From CAXXOK01 sp963675365 (lineage in GTDB: Bacteria; Bacillota; Clostridia; Christensenellales; Aristaeellaceae): a stretch of DNA of 64,000 nt. The notes under the pieces were generated by a model that saw only the letters and a list, made by a program, of their open reading frames with translations, searched no databases and was not told the DNA's origin. Each line of letters starts with the position of its first letter. Position 1 is the first letter of the stretch. This document shows, in pieces, positions 16,621 through 25,683 of the stretch. Both the position numbers and the translations under genes were made by a program. The stretch covers positions 434,001 to 498,000 of the forward strand of contig CAXXVA010000001.1 of NCBI GenBank assembly GCA_963675365.2, written 5' to 3'.

Positions 16621-17832
16621 CTATTCCTTAAGCTCCAAAAGCTTTGCCTTGAGCTGGGATTCGAGCACCACCAGCTGCTTTTCGGCATCGATGCGCTGCT
16701 GACGGCCTTCCTTCTGCACGGCCATCACTTCGGTGATGGTGTCGATCAAATCCTGGTTGGTCTTGGCCAGCGTGGAGACGTCGATAATGCCGCGCTCGGC
16801 TTCCTTGGCCGTCTCGATGGTGCCCATCTTGAGCATTTCGGCGTTTTTCTTAAGCAGCTCGTTGGTCATGTTGGTCACGGCCGTCTGCGCCTTAAGCGCC
16901 TGCTGGCTGCGGGCAAGCCCAAGGGCGATGACGATCTGGCTCTTCCACAGCGGCAATGTGTTGGAAAGCGTGGATTGAATACGCTCCACCAAAAGGCTGT
17001 CGTTGTTCTGCAAAAGCCGGATCTGCGGGGCCATCTGCAAAGCGACGGTGCGGGTGAGCTTCAGATCGTGGAGCTTCTTTTCAAAGCGGTCGCAGGCGGT
17101 GGCGAGGTCGTTGACGCGCTGGGCATCCATGGTGTCGCCGCTCGCTTTGGCCTTTTCGCTGAGCTCCTTGAGCGTGCCTTCGCGCACTTCCGCGAGCTTC
17201 TTTTCACCCGCGACGATGTACATGGTGAGTTCCTTGAAGTACTGGGTGTTCATATCGTAGAGGTGGTTGAGCATGCTGATGTCCTTGAGCAGCGTCCGCT
17301 GGTTTTCTTCCAGCGAGCGCGCCACGACGTCCACGTTCACGTCCACCTTTTCGTAGCGGTTTTTGATCTCCTCGAAGTTCTTGCGCGCGTCCCAGAACCA
17401 GCCGCGGATGCCGGAGGGGCGGTCCGCCTCGGTGGAAAAGCCCTTGATCTCCGAGATCAGCTTGACGAGCATATCACCGGTTTCGCCGGTCTGGTCGGTG
17501 CGCACGGTCTGCAGCGCGCTGTCGGAGAAATCCGCGACCTTTTTCTGCGCGCTCGCGCCGTAGAGCAGCACGTGCTCGGGGTTTTCGATATCGATCTTCT
17601 TGGCGAATTCGGTGATGGTCTGCTTTTCGGTCGGGCTCAGCATGGAGGTATCCAGCTCCTGCAGCGCCTTTTCGGCGACCTTAGCGGACTTGGCGGTGGG
17701 CGCGGTCGCGTTCACTTTTTCAAGCGCAGCAACCGCTTCTTCAAGATCGGCCTTATCCTTGGCCATGGACTTGTCGTCCAGCGACAGTACCGGGATATCC
17801 GGCGCCTGCGCTTTCGCGTTTTCGTCTGTCAT
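16621..17832 (-). CDS. telA: TelA / toxic anion resistance family protein
   Basis: A 403-residue soluble, largely helical coiled-coil protein of the TelA family, associated with resistance to tellurite and, in some Bacillota, to cell-wall-active compounds; its molecular role is not known. Family features include the central ENQRTLLKDISMLNHLYDMN and QNNDSLLVERIQSTLSNTLPLWKSQI. The start is the ATG at 17832 with AAGGAGG 8 nt upstream; a longer ORF from 17868 lacks such a site. The gap to xpaC is 13 nt, giving the xpaC-telA operon seen in many Bacillota. Confidence 0.9.
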   Translation of the reverse strand: MTDENAKAQAPDIPVLSLDDKSMAKDKADLEEAVAALEKVNATAPTAKSAKVAEKALQELDTSMLSPTEKQTITEFAKKIDIENPEHVLLYGASAQKKVADFSDSALQTVRTDQTGETGDMLVKLISEIKGFSTEADRPSGIRGWFWDARKNFEEIKNRYEKVDVNVDVVARSLEENQRTLLKDISMLNHLYDMNTQYFKELTMYIVAGEKKLAEVREGTLKELSEKAKASGDTMDAQRVNDLATACDRFEKKLHDLKLTRTVALQMAPQIRLLQNNDSLLVERIQSTLSNTLPLWKSQIVIALGLARSQQALKAQTAVTNMTNELLKKNAEMLKMGTIETAKEAERGIIDVSTLAKTNQDLIDTITEVMAVQKEGRQQRIDAEKQLVVLESQLKAKLLELKE

Positions 17833-17845
17833 TGCGATGTCCTCC

Positions 17846-18742
17846 TTATTGTTCCGTTCTATATTCAATCTGCTGCGCCTGCGATCCGTTTCCGGCGGCG
17901 CTTGTCTGCTGCATCTGCTGTACCGTCTCCGAAGGCTGCGGCGCGGCCGCTTTGGCCTTCTGGTCGATCGCCATGTTGATCTCCGCCGCGCGGCGCGCCT
18001 GGTCGGCGGCCATTTGGAGTTCGGTTTCGGTCAGCCCGTCGCGCTTTAGCATCTGCTCCAGCACGTCGATATCTGTGGTGATGTCCAACACGTCGTCCTG
18101 GTAGAGCTTGGACAGCAGTTTCTGGCAGCCCTTGATAACCGTGCCCAGGGCGTCCTCGATGCGCTGGCGCGCCTGCGCCATCTCGCTGCCGAACGCCCCG
18201 CGTTCGCTGATCACCCGGTAGGTGGAAACGATCTTAAGGGTCGTCGGCAGGTAATAGTCCATGAATTTACGGATCTGCGGCGCTTTTTCGGGCTTGTCGT
18301 GTACGGTGCGGAAAATCTCCCCGCAGAGTATCTCCAGCTGGTCGAGCCGCTTGGTCAGCAGTTCGTCGGGAGTCTTCCGGTTCTCCTCACGGATTTGCAG
18401 AATGGTTTTGCGGCCCTTTGCGAGGATCGCGTCCACCTCTGGATTGCCTGTTTTCCCCTCGGGAACCGAGGTGACGGGCTTTTCCTCCACAACCGCTTCC
18501 ACGGGCTCGGCCGCACGGGCTTTGCGCTGGACATTCTGCTGATTATTGGCTTTCAGGTCGAGCCCCGAGGCCATGGAGCGCACGATGGAGCTGACCAGCC
18601 CGGCCACGATCAGGCCGCCGATCATCCCGCCGAAACCAAACCGGCCTACGAATATAAAGTATAAAAGAAAGGTGATGCCGAACGCCATGCTTCCGGCTTT
18701 CTTTCCTTTGCTCTGCTTGTTTTTTCTGGATTGATTGCTCAT
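17846..18742 (-). CDS. xpaC: XpaC-family protein (5-bromo-4-chloroindolyl phosphate hydrolysis)
   Basis: A 298-residue protein with a basic N-terminus, two membrane helices (about residues 17-55, FGITFLLYFIFVGRFGFGGMI and GLIVAGLV), then a cytoplasmic helical domain (about 100-265) typical of the XpaC family. The family name comes from a dye-hydrolysis phenotype; the real function is unclear, but it is regularly encoded with TelA, as here. AAGGGAG precedes the ATG. The probable promoter is an extended -10 (TGCTATACT on the minus strand near 18800). Confidence 0.8.
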   Translation of the reverse strand: MSNQSRKNKQSKGKKAGSMAFGITFLLYFIFVGRFGFGGMIGGLIVAGLVSSIVRSMASGLDLKANNQQNVQRKARAAEPVEAVVEEKPVTSVPEGKTGNPEVDAILAKGRKTILQIREENRKTPDELLTKRLDQLEILCGEIFRTVHDKPEKAPQIRKFMDYYLPTTLKIVSTYRVISERGAFGSEMAQARQRIEDALGTVIKGCQKLLSKLYQDDVLDITTDIDVLEQMLKRDGLTETELQMAADQARRAAEINMAIDQKAKAAAPQPSETVQQMQQTSAAGNGSQAQQIEYRTEQ

Positions 18743-19046
18743 GCTCGCTCCCTTGTTTTTCCTTCAAATGCGGTGTTCGTTCGTCTCCCAGAGTATAGCA
18801 TATTCCTTGAAGCAAGAAAAGACAAAACGCTTCAAATCTACTGAGGAGAGGATGAACGCAACATTAGAATGCCCTGTGACCGCTTTTTTACAATTGCGCG
18901 CAACCCGCGGCGGGGCTTCAATCGCCGTGTTTCTGCCCGGATTTCATCGCGGCGGTCAACCGATTCGCGCGTTGACAATCCCCCGGCGTTGGCTTATGAT
19001 AAACACCGAGTGACAATCGCGTCCAGATAGAAAGGGAGGCGGAAAA
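18743..19046. promoter_or_regulatory. Divergent control region xpaC / kor
   Basis: No gene was seen here. The xpaC side has an extended -10 on the minus strand near 18800. The kor side has TTGACA (18972-18977), a 17-nt spacer and TATGAT (18995-19000) on the plus strand, about 45 nt before korD. No operator was recognised. Confidence 0.7.
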
Positions 19047-19253
19047 ATGGCTTCGGTCACCGTCAACGAAGATCTCTGCAAGGGCTGCGGGCTGTGCATC
19101 AGCGCCTGCCCCAAGAATATCATGATCATCAGCGCCGCACAAATCAATGCCAAAGGATATCATACCGCGCTTTGCGAAAAGCCCGAAGCGTGCATCGGCT
19201 GCGCCTTTTGCGCAACCATGTGCCCCGAGGTCGCCATCCGCGTGGAGAAATGA
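19047..19253 (+). CDS. korD: 2-oxoacid:ferredoxin oxidoreductase, ferredoxin (delta) subunit
   Basis: A 68-residue 2[4Fe-4S] ferredoxin-type subunit with two full cluster motifs, CKGCGLCISACP and CIGCAFCATMCP. It carries electrons from the catalytic TPP subunits to external ferredoxin. It is the first gene of the operon, with AAAGGGAGG upstream and a strong promoter. The order delta, alpha, (extra protein), beta, gamma is that of KorDABC/Vor clusters. Confidence 0.9.
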   Translation: MASVTVNEDLCKGCGLCISACPKNIMIISAAQINAKGYHTALCEKPEACIGCAFCATMCPEVAIRVEK

Positions 19254-19284
19254 TCAAGGCATGCGCCGGGAAGGAACTTAAGTA

Positions 19285-20496
19285 ATGAAGAAACTCATGA
19301 AAGGCAACGAGGCGATCGCCGAAGCGGCCGTACAAGCCGGCTGCAAGTTTTTCTTCGGCTATCCGATCACGCCGCAGAATGAAATCCCCGAATATATGTC
19401 GCGCCGCTTGCCGGAAGTCGGCGGCTGTTTTTTGCAGGCCGAAAGCGAAGTCGCGGCCATCAATATGGTCTACGGCGCCGGCGGCGCCGGCGCGCGGGTG
19501 ATGACCTCGTCCTCAAGCCCCGGCATCAGCCTGAAGCAGGAAGGCATCAGCTATCTGACCGGCGCGGAAGTACCCTGCGTGATCGTTAATATCATGCGCG
19601 GCGGCCCCGGCCTTGGCGGCATCCAGCCTGCCCAGAGCGACTATTACCAGGCCACGCGAGGCGGCGGGCACGGCGACTACCGCACCTGTGTGCTTGCGCC
19701 CGCAAGCGTGCAGGAGGCCGTGGATTTAACCCAGGCCGCGTTTGATATCGCCGACCGTTACCGCAACCCCGTGATGGTTCTGGGCGACGGGATGATCGGC
19801 CAGATGATGGAGCCCGTGGATATGGACAAGCCCTACCACCCGGCGGTTGATCTGGCGGATAAAACCTGGGCCGCCGACGGCCACGAGCCGACGCCCGGGC
19901 GCCCGCGCAGCATAATCAACAGCCTGTATATCGACCCCAAGGTGCTGGAGAGGCACTGCGAGAGGCTCGAAGGAAAATATAAAAAGATCGCCGACAGCGA
20001 ATGCCGCTGGCAGGAAGAAATGCTTTCCAACGCCGAGGTGGTCGTCGTCGCCTACGGCACCACCAGCCGCGTGGTACGCAGCGCGATTCGCAAGTGCCGC
20101 GAAGAGGGCATTCGGGTCGGCATGCTCCGCCCGATCACGCTGTGGCCCTTCCCCACCGAAGCCATCCGCAAAACCCTGCGCACCGCCCAGCATTATCTGG
20201 TCGTGGAAATGAGCGCCGGGCAGATGGTGGACGACGTGCGCCTCGCCGTGGAGGGCGAACGCCCCGTGCATTTCTACGGGCGTATGGGCGGCATGGTGCC
20301 CACGGTTAACGAAGTAGTCCAGGAAATTAAAAAATACGCGACTCCGCACCAGAAGACGTTTGCGGAGCTCGCGCTGGAAAACGCAATCGACGAAAAACTG
20401 CAGTCCGCGACCGACGCTGTGGAGCATATCCTCAAGCGCACCAAGGAAAGGCTCAGGGCGACCGGAGCCGCAAAGCAATCCAAAAAAGACAAGTAG
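19285..20496 (+). CDS. korA: 2-oxoacid:ferredoxin oxidoreductase alpha subunit
   Basis: Alpha subunit (403 residues) of a TPP-dependent 2-oxoacid:ferredoxin oxidoreductase, which decarboxylates 2-oxoglutarate or branched-chain 2-oxoacids to acyl-CoA while reducing ferredoxin, or works in reverse. It shows GNEAIAEAAVQAGCKFFFGYPITPQNEI, QAESEVAAINMVYGAG, and SSSPGISLKQEGISYLTGAEVP, typical of KorA/VorB. AAGGAA precedes the ATG. The sequence does not settle which 2-oxoacid is used. The C-terminus has an extra basic tail (KRTKERLRATGAAKQSKKDK). Confidence 0.92.
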   Translation: MKKLMKGNEAIAEAAVQAGCKFFFGYPITPQNEIPEYMSRRLPEVGGCFLQAESEVAAINMVYGAGGAGARVMTSSSSPGISLKQEGISYLTGAEVPCVIVNIMRGGPGLGGIQPAQSDYYQATRGGGHGDYRTCVLAPASVQEAVDLTQAAFDIADRYRNPVMVLGDGMIGQMMEPVDMDKPYHPAVDLADKTWAADGHEPTPGRPRSIINSLYIDPKVLERHCERLEGKYKKIADSECRWQEEMLSNAEVVVVAYGTTSRVVRSAIRKCREEGIRVGMLRPITLWPFPTEAIRKTLRTAQHYLVVEMSAGQMVDDVRLAVEGERPVHFYGRMGGMVPTVNEVVQEIKKYATPHQKTFAELALENAIDEKLQSATDAVEHILKRTKERLRATGAAKQSKKDK

Positions 20497-20519
20497 ATAC
20501 TTAAAAGGAGGTTGGCACC

Positions 20520-21269
20520 ATGTTTGACGAGCACGCATTTGACGAAATTGAAGAGAAATTCAAAGCTACCCTGGACAGCATGAAAAAGAAGTTAAAGGAA
20601 GCCAGCGGCCGGTACGATGCGGCTTCCTCCCACGAAATGGAAAAGAAGATCAAGGACACCGCCGAAAAGATGGCGGAACGTATTAAAGAGGCCGCCCTGA
20701 AGATGGAGCGGAAACTGGAAAAAGCGGGCGTCAAATCCGATAACCCCGAGCTTGACGAGATCGAAGAAGACCTGGATATGGCCGCCGAGGAGATGGATCA
20801 CGCCTTTGAAACCGCCGCAAACGCCGTAGACGAAGCCGCGGAAAAAGCCGCCGACGCCATGGACGCAGCGGCAGAGGAAACCGCAAAAGCCGCGGACGAA
20901 CAGGCGGAGACCGCCGGGAAAAAGGTGGAGTTCAAGTTCGAGTTTGAAGGCAAGAAGCTGGACGATATCAAAATGGACGATGTCGAGGAGAAACTGCGTT
21001 CCGCGGCCAAAACCGTAGAAGAAAAGCTGAACGAAGCCGGCAAAAAGCTGGACGAACTTTTGAACGATCCCAAAACGAAGGAAAAGGCCGAGGAGGCCGG
21101 ACGCCAGATCAACTCCTTTTTCAACAAGGCGGGAGATACGATCGCATCGGGCATCGACGGCTTTATGAAATCCGTCACCCACGCCGCGGAAAACTTCAAA
21201 AAAGACTGGGACGAAACGCGGAAAAAGGCCGATGCGCCTGATGAGCACGAGGACAAGGGGGACGAATAA
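20520..21269 (+). CDS. Highly charged helical protein within the kor operon
   Basis: A 249-residue protein made almost wholly of Ala, Glu, Lys and Asp in heptad-like or 11-residue-like order (MKKKLKEASG, EEMDHAFETAANAVDEAAEKAADAMD, KKLDELLNDPKTKEKAEEAG). No signal peptide, membrane segment or cysteine is present. A perfect AAAAGGAGG precedes the ATG. It sits between korA (23 nt) and korB (2 nt), so it is made together with the enzyme. It resembles late-embryogenesis-abundant or apolipoprotein-like amphipathic helices but I know no family. A short stretch (KVEFKFEFEGKKLDDIKMDDVEEKL) is less repetitive. A chaperone or scaffold for the complex is possible but unproven. Confidence 0.75.
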   Translation: MFDEHAFDEIEEKFKATLDSMKKKLKEASGRYDAASSHEMEKKIKDTAEKMAERIKEAALKMERKLEKAGVKSDNPELDEIEEDLDMAAEEMDHAFETAANAVDEAAEKAADAMDAAAEETAKAADEQAETAGKKVEFKFEFEGKKLDDIKMDDVEEKLRSAAKTVEEKLNEAGKKLDELLNDPKTKEKAEEAGRQINSFFNKAGDTIASGIDGFMKSVTHAAENFKKDWDETRKKADAPDEHEDKGDE

Positions 21270-21271
21270 CG

Positions 21272-22012
21272 TTGGCCATCGTATTTGAAAAAACCGAAAT
21301 GCTGACCGACCAGCCGATGCACTACTGCCCCGGCTGCACGCACGGCATCATCCACAGGCTGGTCGCCGAAGCGATGGACGAGCTGGGCATCGGCAAAACG
21401 GCCATCGGCGTCGCGCCGGTGGGCTGCGCGGTGTTTGCCTATGATTACTTCAACTGCGATATGATGGAAGCCGCGCACGGGCGTGCGCCCGCGGTTGCCA
21501 CGGGCATCAAGCGCGTCTGCCCGGACAAATGCGTGTTCACCTACCAGGGCGACGGCGACCTTGCCTCCATCGGCGCGGCCGAGATTGTGCACGCGGCGAC
21601 GCGCGGGGAAAAGATCACCGCGATTTTCGTCAACAACGCGATCTACGGCATGACGGGCGGCCAGATGGCCCCCACCACCCTGCCGGGCCAGGTGACCACC
21701 ACCAGCCCCTTCGGGCGCGACGTGGAGCATTGCGGCTATCCCGTACCCATGAGCGAAATGCTTTCCACCCTTGCGGGCAGCGCGTACATCGAGCGCGTCA
21801 GCGTGCACGACGTCAAGCACGTCAAAGCCGCCAAGGCCGCGATTAAAAAAGCCTTCGCCATGCAAATGGAAAACAAGGGCTTTACGATGATCGAGGTGCT
21901 GTCCACCTGCCCGACCAACTGGGGACTTTCGCCTGTGGAAGCCATCGAGTGGCTGAAAAACAACATGATCCCCGCCTATCCGCTGGGCGTGTTCAAGGGG
22001 GCGGAAAGCTGA
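21272..22012 (+). CDS. korB: 2-oxoacid:ferredoxin oxidoreductase beta subunit
   Basis: TPP-binding beta subunit, 246 residues. It has the N-terminal HYCPGCTHGIIHR cluster-proximal motif, VGCAVFAYDYFNCD, and the TPP/Mg2+ signature GDGDLASIGAAEI...FVNNAIYGMTGGQ. The start is TTG at 21272, two nt after the previous stop, with AGGGGG upstream. The stop overlaps korC by one nt (TGATG). The motif order fits 2-oxoglutarate or 2-ketoisovalerate oxidoreductases. Confidence 0.92.
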   Translation: MAIVFEKTEMLTDQPMHYCPGCTHGIIHRLVAEAMDELGIGKTAIGVAPVGCAVFAYDYFNCDMMEAAHGRAPAVATGIKRVCPDKCVFTYQGDGDLASIGAAEIVHAATRGEKITAIFVNNAIYGMTGGQMAPTTLPGQVTTTSPFGRDVEHCGYPVPMSEMLSTLAGSAYIERVSVHDVKHVKAAKAAIKKAFAMQMENKGFTMIEVLSTCPTNWGLSPVEAIEWLKNNMIPAYPLGVFKGAES

Positions 22013-22548
22013 TGGAAAAACAGTTTCTGATCGCGGGCTTCGGCGGCCAGGGCGTGCTTATCATCGGCCAGCTGATTGCCAAAACCGCAATGGCAGAAGG
22101 CCGGGAAGTCAGCTGGATGCCCAGCTACGGGCCCGAAATGCGCGGCGGCGAGGCCAACTGCGCCGTGGTGATCAGCACCGAAGCCATCGGCTCGCCGCTG
22201 GTCTCCGAACCGGATATTCTGGTGGCGATGAACAAGCCAAGCCTGCGTAAATTCATGCCGCGAATGAAACCGGACGGACTGCTGTTATACAATTCCTCGC
22301 TGATTGAGGACCCGGCTTTGCGCGCGGACGTCCGCATCGTCGCCGTGCCGTGCAACGCCATCGCCGATTCGCTGGAAACCCCACGCGTCGCCAATATGGT
22401 CATGCTTGGCGCATTGCAGGCCGCCTCGAGGCTGTTTTCAACGGAAAGCCTGATGACCGTAATGACCGAATGGCTCGGTAAAAAGAAAGCGCATCTCCTG
22501 GAGGTCAACAAACAGGCGCTGGGCATGGGCAAAGCGCTGGTGCGGTAA
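22012..22548 (+). CDS. korC: 2-oxoacid:ferredoxin oxidoreductase gamma subunit
   Basis: Gamma subunit, 178 residues, beginning MEKQFLIAGFGGQGVLIIGQLIA, then MPSYGPEMRGGEANCAVVIS, both diagnostic. It completes the oxidoreductase encoded by the genes upstream. The ATG overlaps the korB stop (TGATG), indicating coupled translation. A good terminator follows. Confidence 0.92.
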   Translation: MEKQFLIAGFGGQGVLIIGQLIAKTAMAEGREVSWMPSYGPEMRGGEANCAVVISTEAIGSPLVSEPDILVAMNKPSLRKFMPRMKPDGLLLYNSSLIEDPALRADVRIVAVPCNAIADSLETPRVANMVMLGALQAASRLFSTESLMTVMTEWLGKKKAHLLEVNKQALGMGKALVR

Positions 22549-22590
22549 TCGAGTACAAAGCAAAACGGAATAATCCGTATCCATCCACAC

Positions 22591-22617
22591 AAGGCCGCGG
22601 CTTCGCGGCCTTTTTCT
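22591..22617 (+). terminator. Intrinsic terminator of the kor operon
   Basis: A 9-bp stem AAGGCCGCG / CGCGGCCTT with a 4-nt loop, running into TTTTTCTTTTTT. Confidence 0.9.
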
Positions 22618-23100
22618 TTTTTACGGAACGCGCCTGCCGGGGTTCCCCGCCTGAAAGCATTCTGCCCGATAATTTTTCCGGCAGGCGACAACATTCTTTC
22701 ATCGCCTCCGTTCGCCAGGACATGACGTACGTAAACAGTACGCGTAAAGGATTCCCGATCATTCAATAATCCTTTCAGCGTTGAAGATGTGCCATTTTGT
22801 GTTATTAGAGTATACTATTGTTTCATTGACAATACGCAAATCCCTCGTGTATTATAGGGGCAGATCCCATGATTTATATGGGCGCAACAGTATATCGTCG
22901 CATCGGGTCCACTATCGAGGCAACTTCCTCGGAAGTGAATATCATTTTTATTTGCCCGGTTACTAAAACGTTTTCTCTCAGCGAAACACAGGTAAATCAA
23001 GCCTTACCGCACACCCTGCTTTGTAGGCATTTTGTGATAGATCCCGCGCATTCCCGCCGGTTCCCGTCTTTTACAGATCCATCGTTTCGGAGGCTAGATC
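22618..23100 (+). promoter_or_regulatory. Control region of the sugar ABC transporter operon
   Basis: No gene was seen from 22618 to 23100. A promoter lies at TTGACA (22826-22831), an 18-nt spacer, and TATTAT (22850-22855). About 110 nt downstream is a perfect 10-bp palindrome AAAACGTTTT (22965-22974), the core shape bound by LacI/CcpA-family repressors, which would suit a sugar operon. The leader is about 240 nt and ends with GGAGG before the GTG start at 23101. Confidence 0.6.
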
Positions 23101-25668
23101 GTGAAGAAAAATTTCCTGACCGTGGCGCTGCTCATCCTTTTATTCGGCTGCCTGTTGATGCCGTTTTATTCTATGTACCCGCATATGGCGCTGGATCCGG
23201 CCGTCGCGCAGGCGTTCCCGGACAGCGTATCCGGATTGCAGCTGGTCCTGCGGGGAAACGGCGTACTGCCCCTTGCCGCGATGCCCTCGCTTTCCGCCGT
23301 TTCCTTCCGTGAAGGCTTGCTTTTGCTGGGCGTCATCCTTACGGCGGTCGGCGCGCTGCTTTCCCTGATCAAACGCAAATATATCGCGCACATTGCCGCA
23401 TTGATCGGCTGCGCGGGCATGTTGCCGCTGATGCTGTTTTCTTTTTACACCCAGCAGCTGGACCAGAGCATCCTGTTTGACGTGATGCTGACCGCCAAAT
23501 GGCATGTATGGCTGCCGTTTCTGCTGTCGGCCGCGCTGCTTGTGATTGAGCTGCTCGCGCTGCGCGGGCTGCCCCGCCTTGCCGTCTCCGATCAGAAGTG
23601 GCGGCTGCTATCGGCGGCGCTGTGCGCCGTCGCCCTGCTGATGCTCGTATTCCCGTTTCTGGCAACCACCGTGCCGGACGGCGTATTCTCGACGCCCGAA
23701 GAAGACGCGCTGGCCTCCCGCTCCGTTTCCGGCTGGGCATGGATGACGCAGCGCGAACCGCTGCTCCAGGAGCAGGCGGTGGAAACGGGCTTGTACGGCG
23801 CGCCTACCGAAGGCGGCATGATACAGGATCTAATCCTGCTCGGCGACAGCGCAAGCGCCGTGAAAAATCTGTTCCGCATCCCCACGCATAACGGTACGCT
23901 GCGGAGCATGGCGATCGCCGGAGCATTGATGCTCGCTGCGGGCATGGTCTTGCAGCTCATCCGTAAGGTGGATCGCTGGATTCCCGCAAGCCTGATCACC
24001 GTCGCGAGTTTATTGCTGCTGACCGAGCTGTTCAGCATGCTCGCCGTAGACGCAAGTTACCAGTTTCAGGGCGCGGCTTACCAGCTTACGTTCCTGGGGC
24101 TGGGCGGATATACCCTGTTCCCCCTGCTGATGGGCGCGTTTGCCGGCGGGGCGGCCGCCGGCGCGATCATCGGAATCCGGCGCGCGGACGACCCCTATTT
24201 TGTCAACCCCATCCCCCAGCGCAAGCGCCTGTTCGTCGTCAGCCTGGTGCTTGCCATCGGCGCGGCGGCATTGCTGTGCCTGCCGATCTTCCAGGTCAGC
24301 CTCTACACGCCGGGCAAAATCAACCAGGCGAGCCCCACGGTATCCCAGCCCATGAGCGGGTTTTCACTTGTTACTTTCCAAAAACCGGACGAGCTGATGA
24401 CCCCGGAAAACACACGCGGCAAAGCGCTCTATTCCGAGGAAGCCGCCAAAAACGATTTGACCCTGGCGGATTATCAGGCCGTGATTTCCAAAGTGCTGAA
24501 CAAGCTCGGCGTCCTGACGGCCGCCATGAAGGCGCTGGCGCTCTTTGGCATCGGGCTTTTGATCTGGCGCAGGCGGAACAAACAACTGGTCATCACCGCG
24601 CTGATGCTCTCCACCCTGCTGCAGGCGGCTTCGGCGTTGATTGCCATTACCCTGATCCCGGCGGATGTCGGGTTCATTATTGGCATGGGACCATTATTTG
24701 CCGCGATGGGATTCAGCGTTTTCTCGGCGTTTTTCGCGGGTTTTATGGATTACGAAGAACTGCCCAAGAAGTTCAAGCTGTTCTTAATGATGCTGCCGTT
24801 TTTGGTCGCGGTGTTCCTGTTTGCGTACCTGCCGCTGGCGGGCTGGCGCTACGCGTTTTACAACTACAAGCTCGGCCTGCCGATGGACCAGCAGGAGTAT
24901 GTGGGCTTTAAGTGGTTCACATCCCTGTTCTCCAATCCAGCGCAGCGGTCCGAAACCGTCCGCGTACTGCGCAACACCTTCGCGATGTCGGGCATCGGGC
25001 TGATCACCAGCTGGCTGCCGGTGGCGTTTGCCATCTTCCTCACCGAGATCCGCGTCGGATTTTTCAAAAAGTTCGTGCAGATCTTCACCACGCTTCCCAA
25101 CTTCATCAGCTGGGTGCTTGTGTTCTCGTTCGCGCTGAGCATCTTCTCACTGGACACGGGTATCGTCAACAAGCTTCTGCTGCGGCTGGGACTGATCGAC
25201 GAGGGGATCGCCTGGCTCAACTCCAGCGAACACATCTGGATCAAGATGTGGCTGTGGAACACATGGAAGGGCCTTGGCTGGGGCGCGATCATGTACCTGG
25301 CGGCCATCGCCGGGATTTCGCAGGAGCTCTACGAAGCCGCCAAAGTGGACGGCGCGGGGCGCTGGCGGCAGATTCTCCACGTGACCATTCCGGGGCTTTT
25401 GCCGACGTTCTTCGTGCTGCTGCTGCTGCAAATTTCCAACGTCGTCAACAACGGCATGGAGCAGTACCTGGTATTCCAAAACGCGATGAATAAATCCACC
25501 ATCGAGGTGCTGGATCTGTACGTATACAACATATCGCTCGGCACGCGATCGACCAATACCATCTCCATGGCGACCGCCATCGGCATTCTCAAGTCGCTGG
25601 TTTCCATCGTCCTTCTGTTCGCCGCCAACCGGTTCTCCAAGTGGGTCCGCGGCGAATCGATCGTGTAG
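23101..25668 (+). CDS. Sugar ABC permease (LplB type) with large N-terminal membrane extension
   Basis: The C-terminal 300 residues are a normal LplB/YtcP-partner permease of carbohydrate ABC importers, with the EAA loop EAAKVDGAGRWRQILHVTIPG near residue 740. The N-terminal 550 residues are extra: about ten more hydrophobic segments, with polar loops (for example around 200-265 and 420-475) that I cannot match to any family. The total is 855 residues, nearly three times a usual permease of about 310. The start is GTG with GGAGG 8 nt upstream. The frame is intact and GC use is like the neighbours. It is the first gene of a permease-permease-binding protein operon; the ATPase is not encoded here. 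Confidence 0.8.
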   Translation: MKKNFLTVALLILLFGCLLMPFYSMYPHMALDPAVAQAFPDSVSGLQLVLRGNGVLPLAAMPSLSAVSFREGLLLLGVILTAVGALLSLIKRKYIAHIAALIGCAGMLPLMLFSFYTQQLDQSILFDVMLTAKWHVWLPFLLSAALLVIELLALRGLPRLAVSDQKWRLLSAALCAVALLMLVFPFLATTVPDGVFSTPEEDALASRSVSGWAWMTQREPLLQEQAVETGLYGAPTEGGMIQDLILLGDSASAVKNLFRIPTHNGTLRSMAIAGALMLAAGMVLQLIRKVDRWIPASLITVASLLLLTELFSMLAVDASYQFQGAAYQLTFLGLGGYTLFPLLMGAFAGGAAAGAIIGIRRADDPYFVNPIPQRKRLFVVSLVLAIGAAALLCLPIFQVSLYTPGKINQASPTVSQPMSGFSLVTFQKPDELMTPENTRGKALYSEEAAKNDLTLADYQAVISKVLNKLGVLTAAMKALALFGIGLLIWRRRNKQLVITALMLSTLLQAASALIAITLIPADVGFIIGMGPLFAAMGFSVFSAFFAGFMDYEELPKKFKLFLMMLPFLVAVFLFAYLPLAGWRYAFYNYKLGLPMDQQEYVGFKWFTSLFSNPAQRSETVRVLRNTFAMSGIGLITSWLPVAFAIFLTEIRVGFFKKFVQIFTTLPNFISWVLVFSFALSIFSLDTGIVNKLLLRLGLIDEGIAWLNSSEHIWIKMWLWNTWKGLGWGAIMYLAAIAGISQELYEAAKVDGAGRWRQILHVTIPGLLPTFFVLLLLQISNVVNNGMEQYLVFQNAMNKSTIEVLDLYVYNISLGTRSTNTISMATAIGILKSLVSIVLLFAANRFSKWVRGESIV

Positions 25669-25683
25669 AGGAGGAGAAGAGAA

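Noticed and set aside
20520..21269. Minus-strand coding (218 codons) opposite the charged protein
   Set aside because: The Phe/Leu/Gly-rich translation is the mirror of a Lys/Glu-rich gene; the plus-strand gene has a perfect ribosome binding site and operon spacing.
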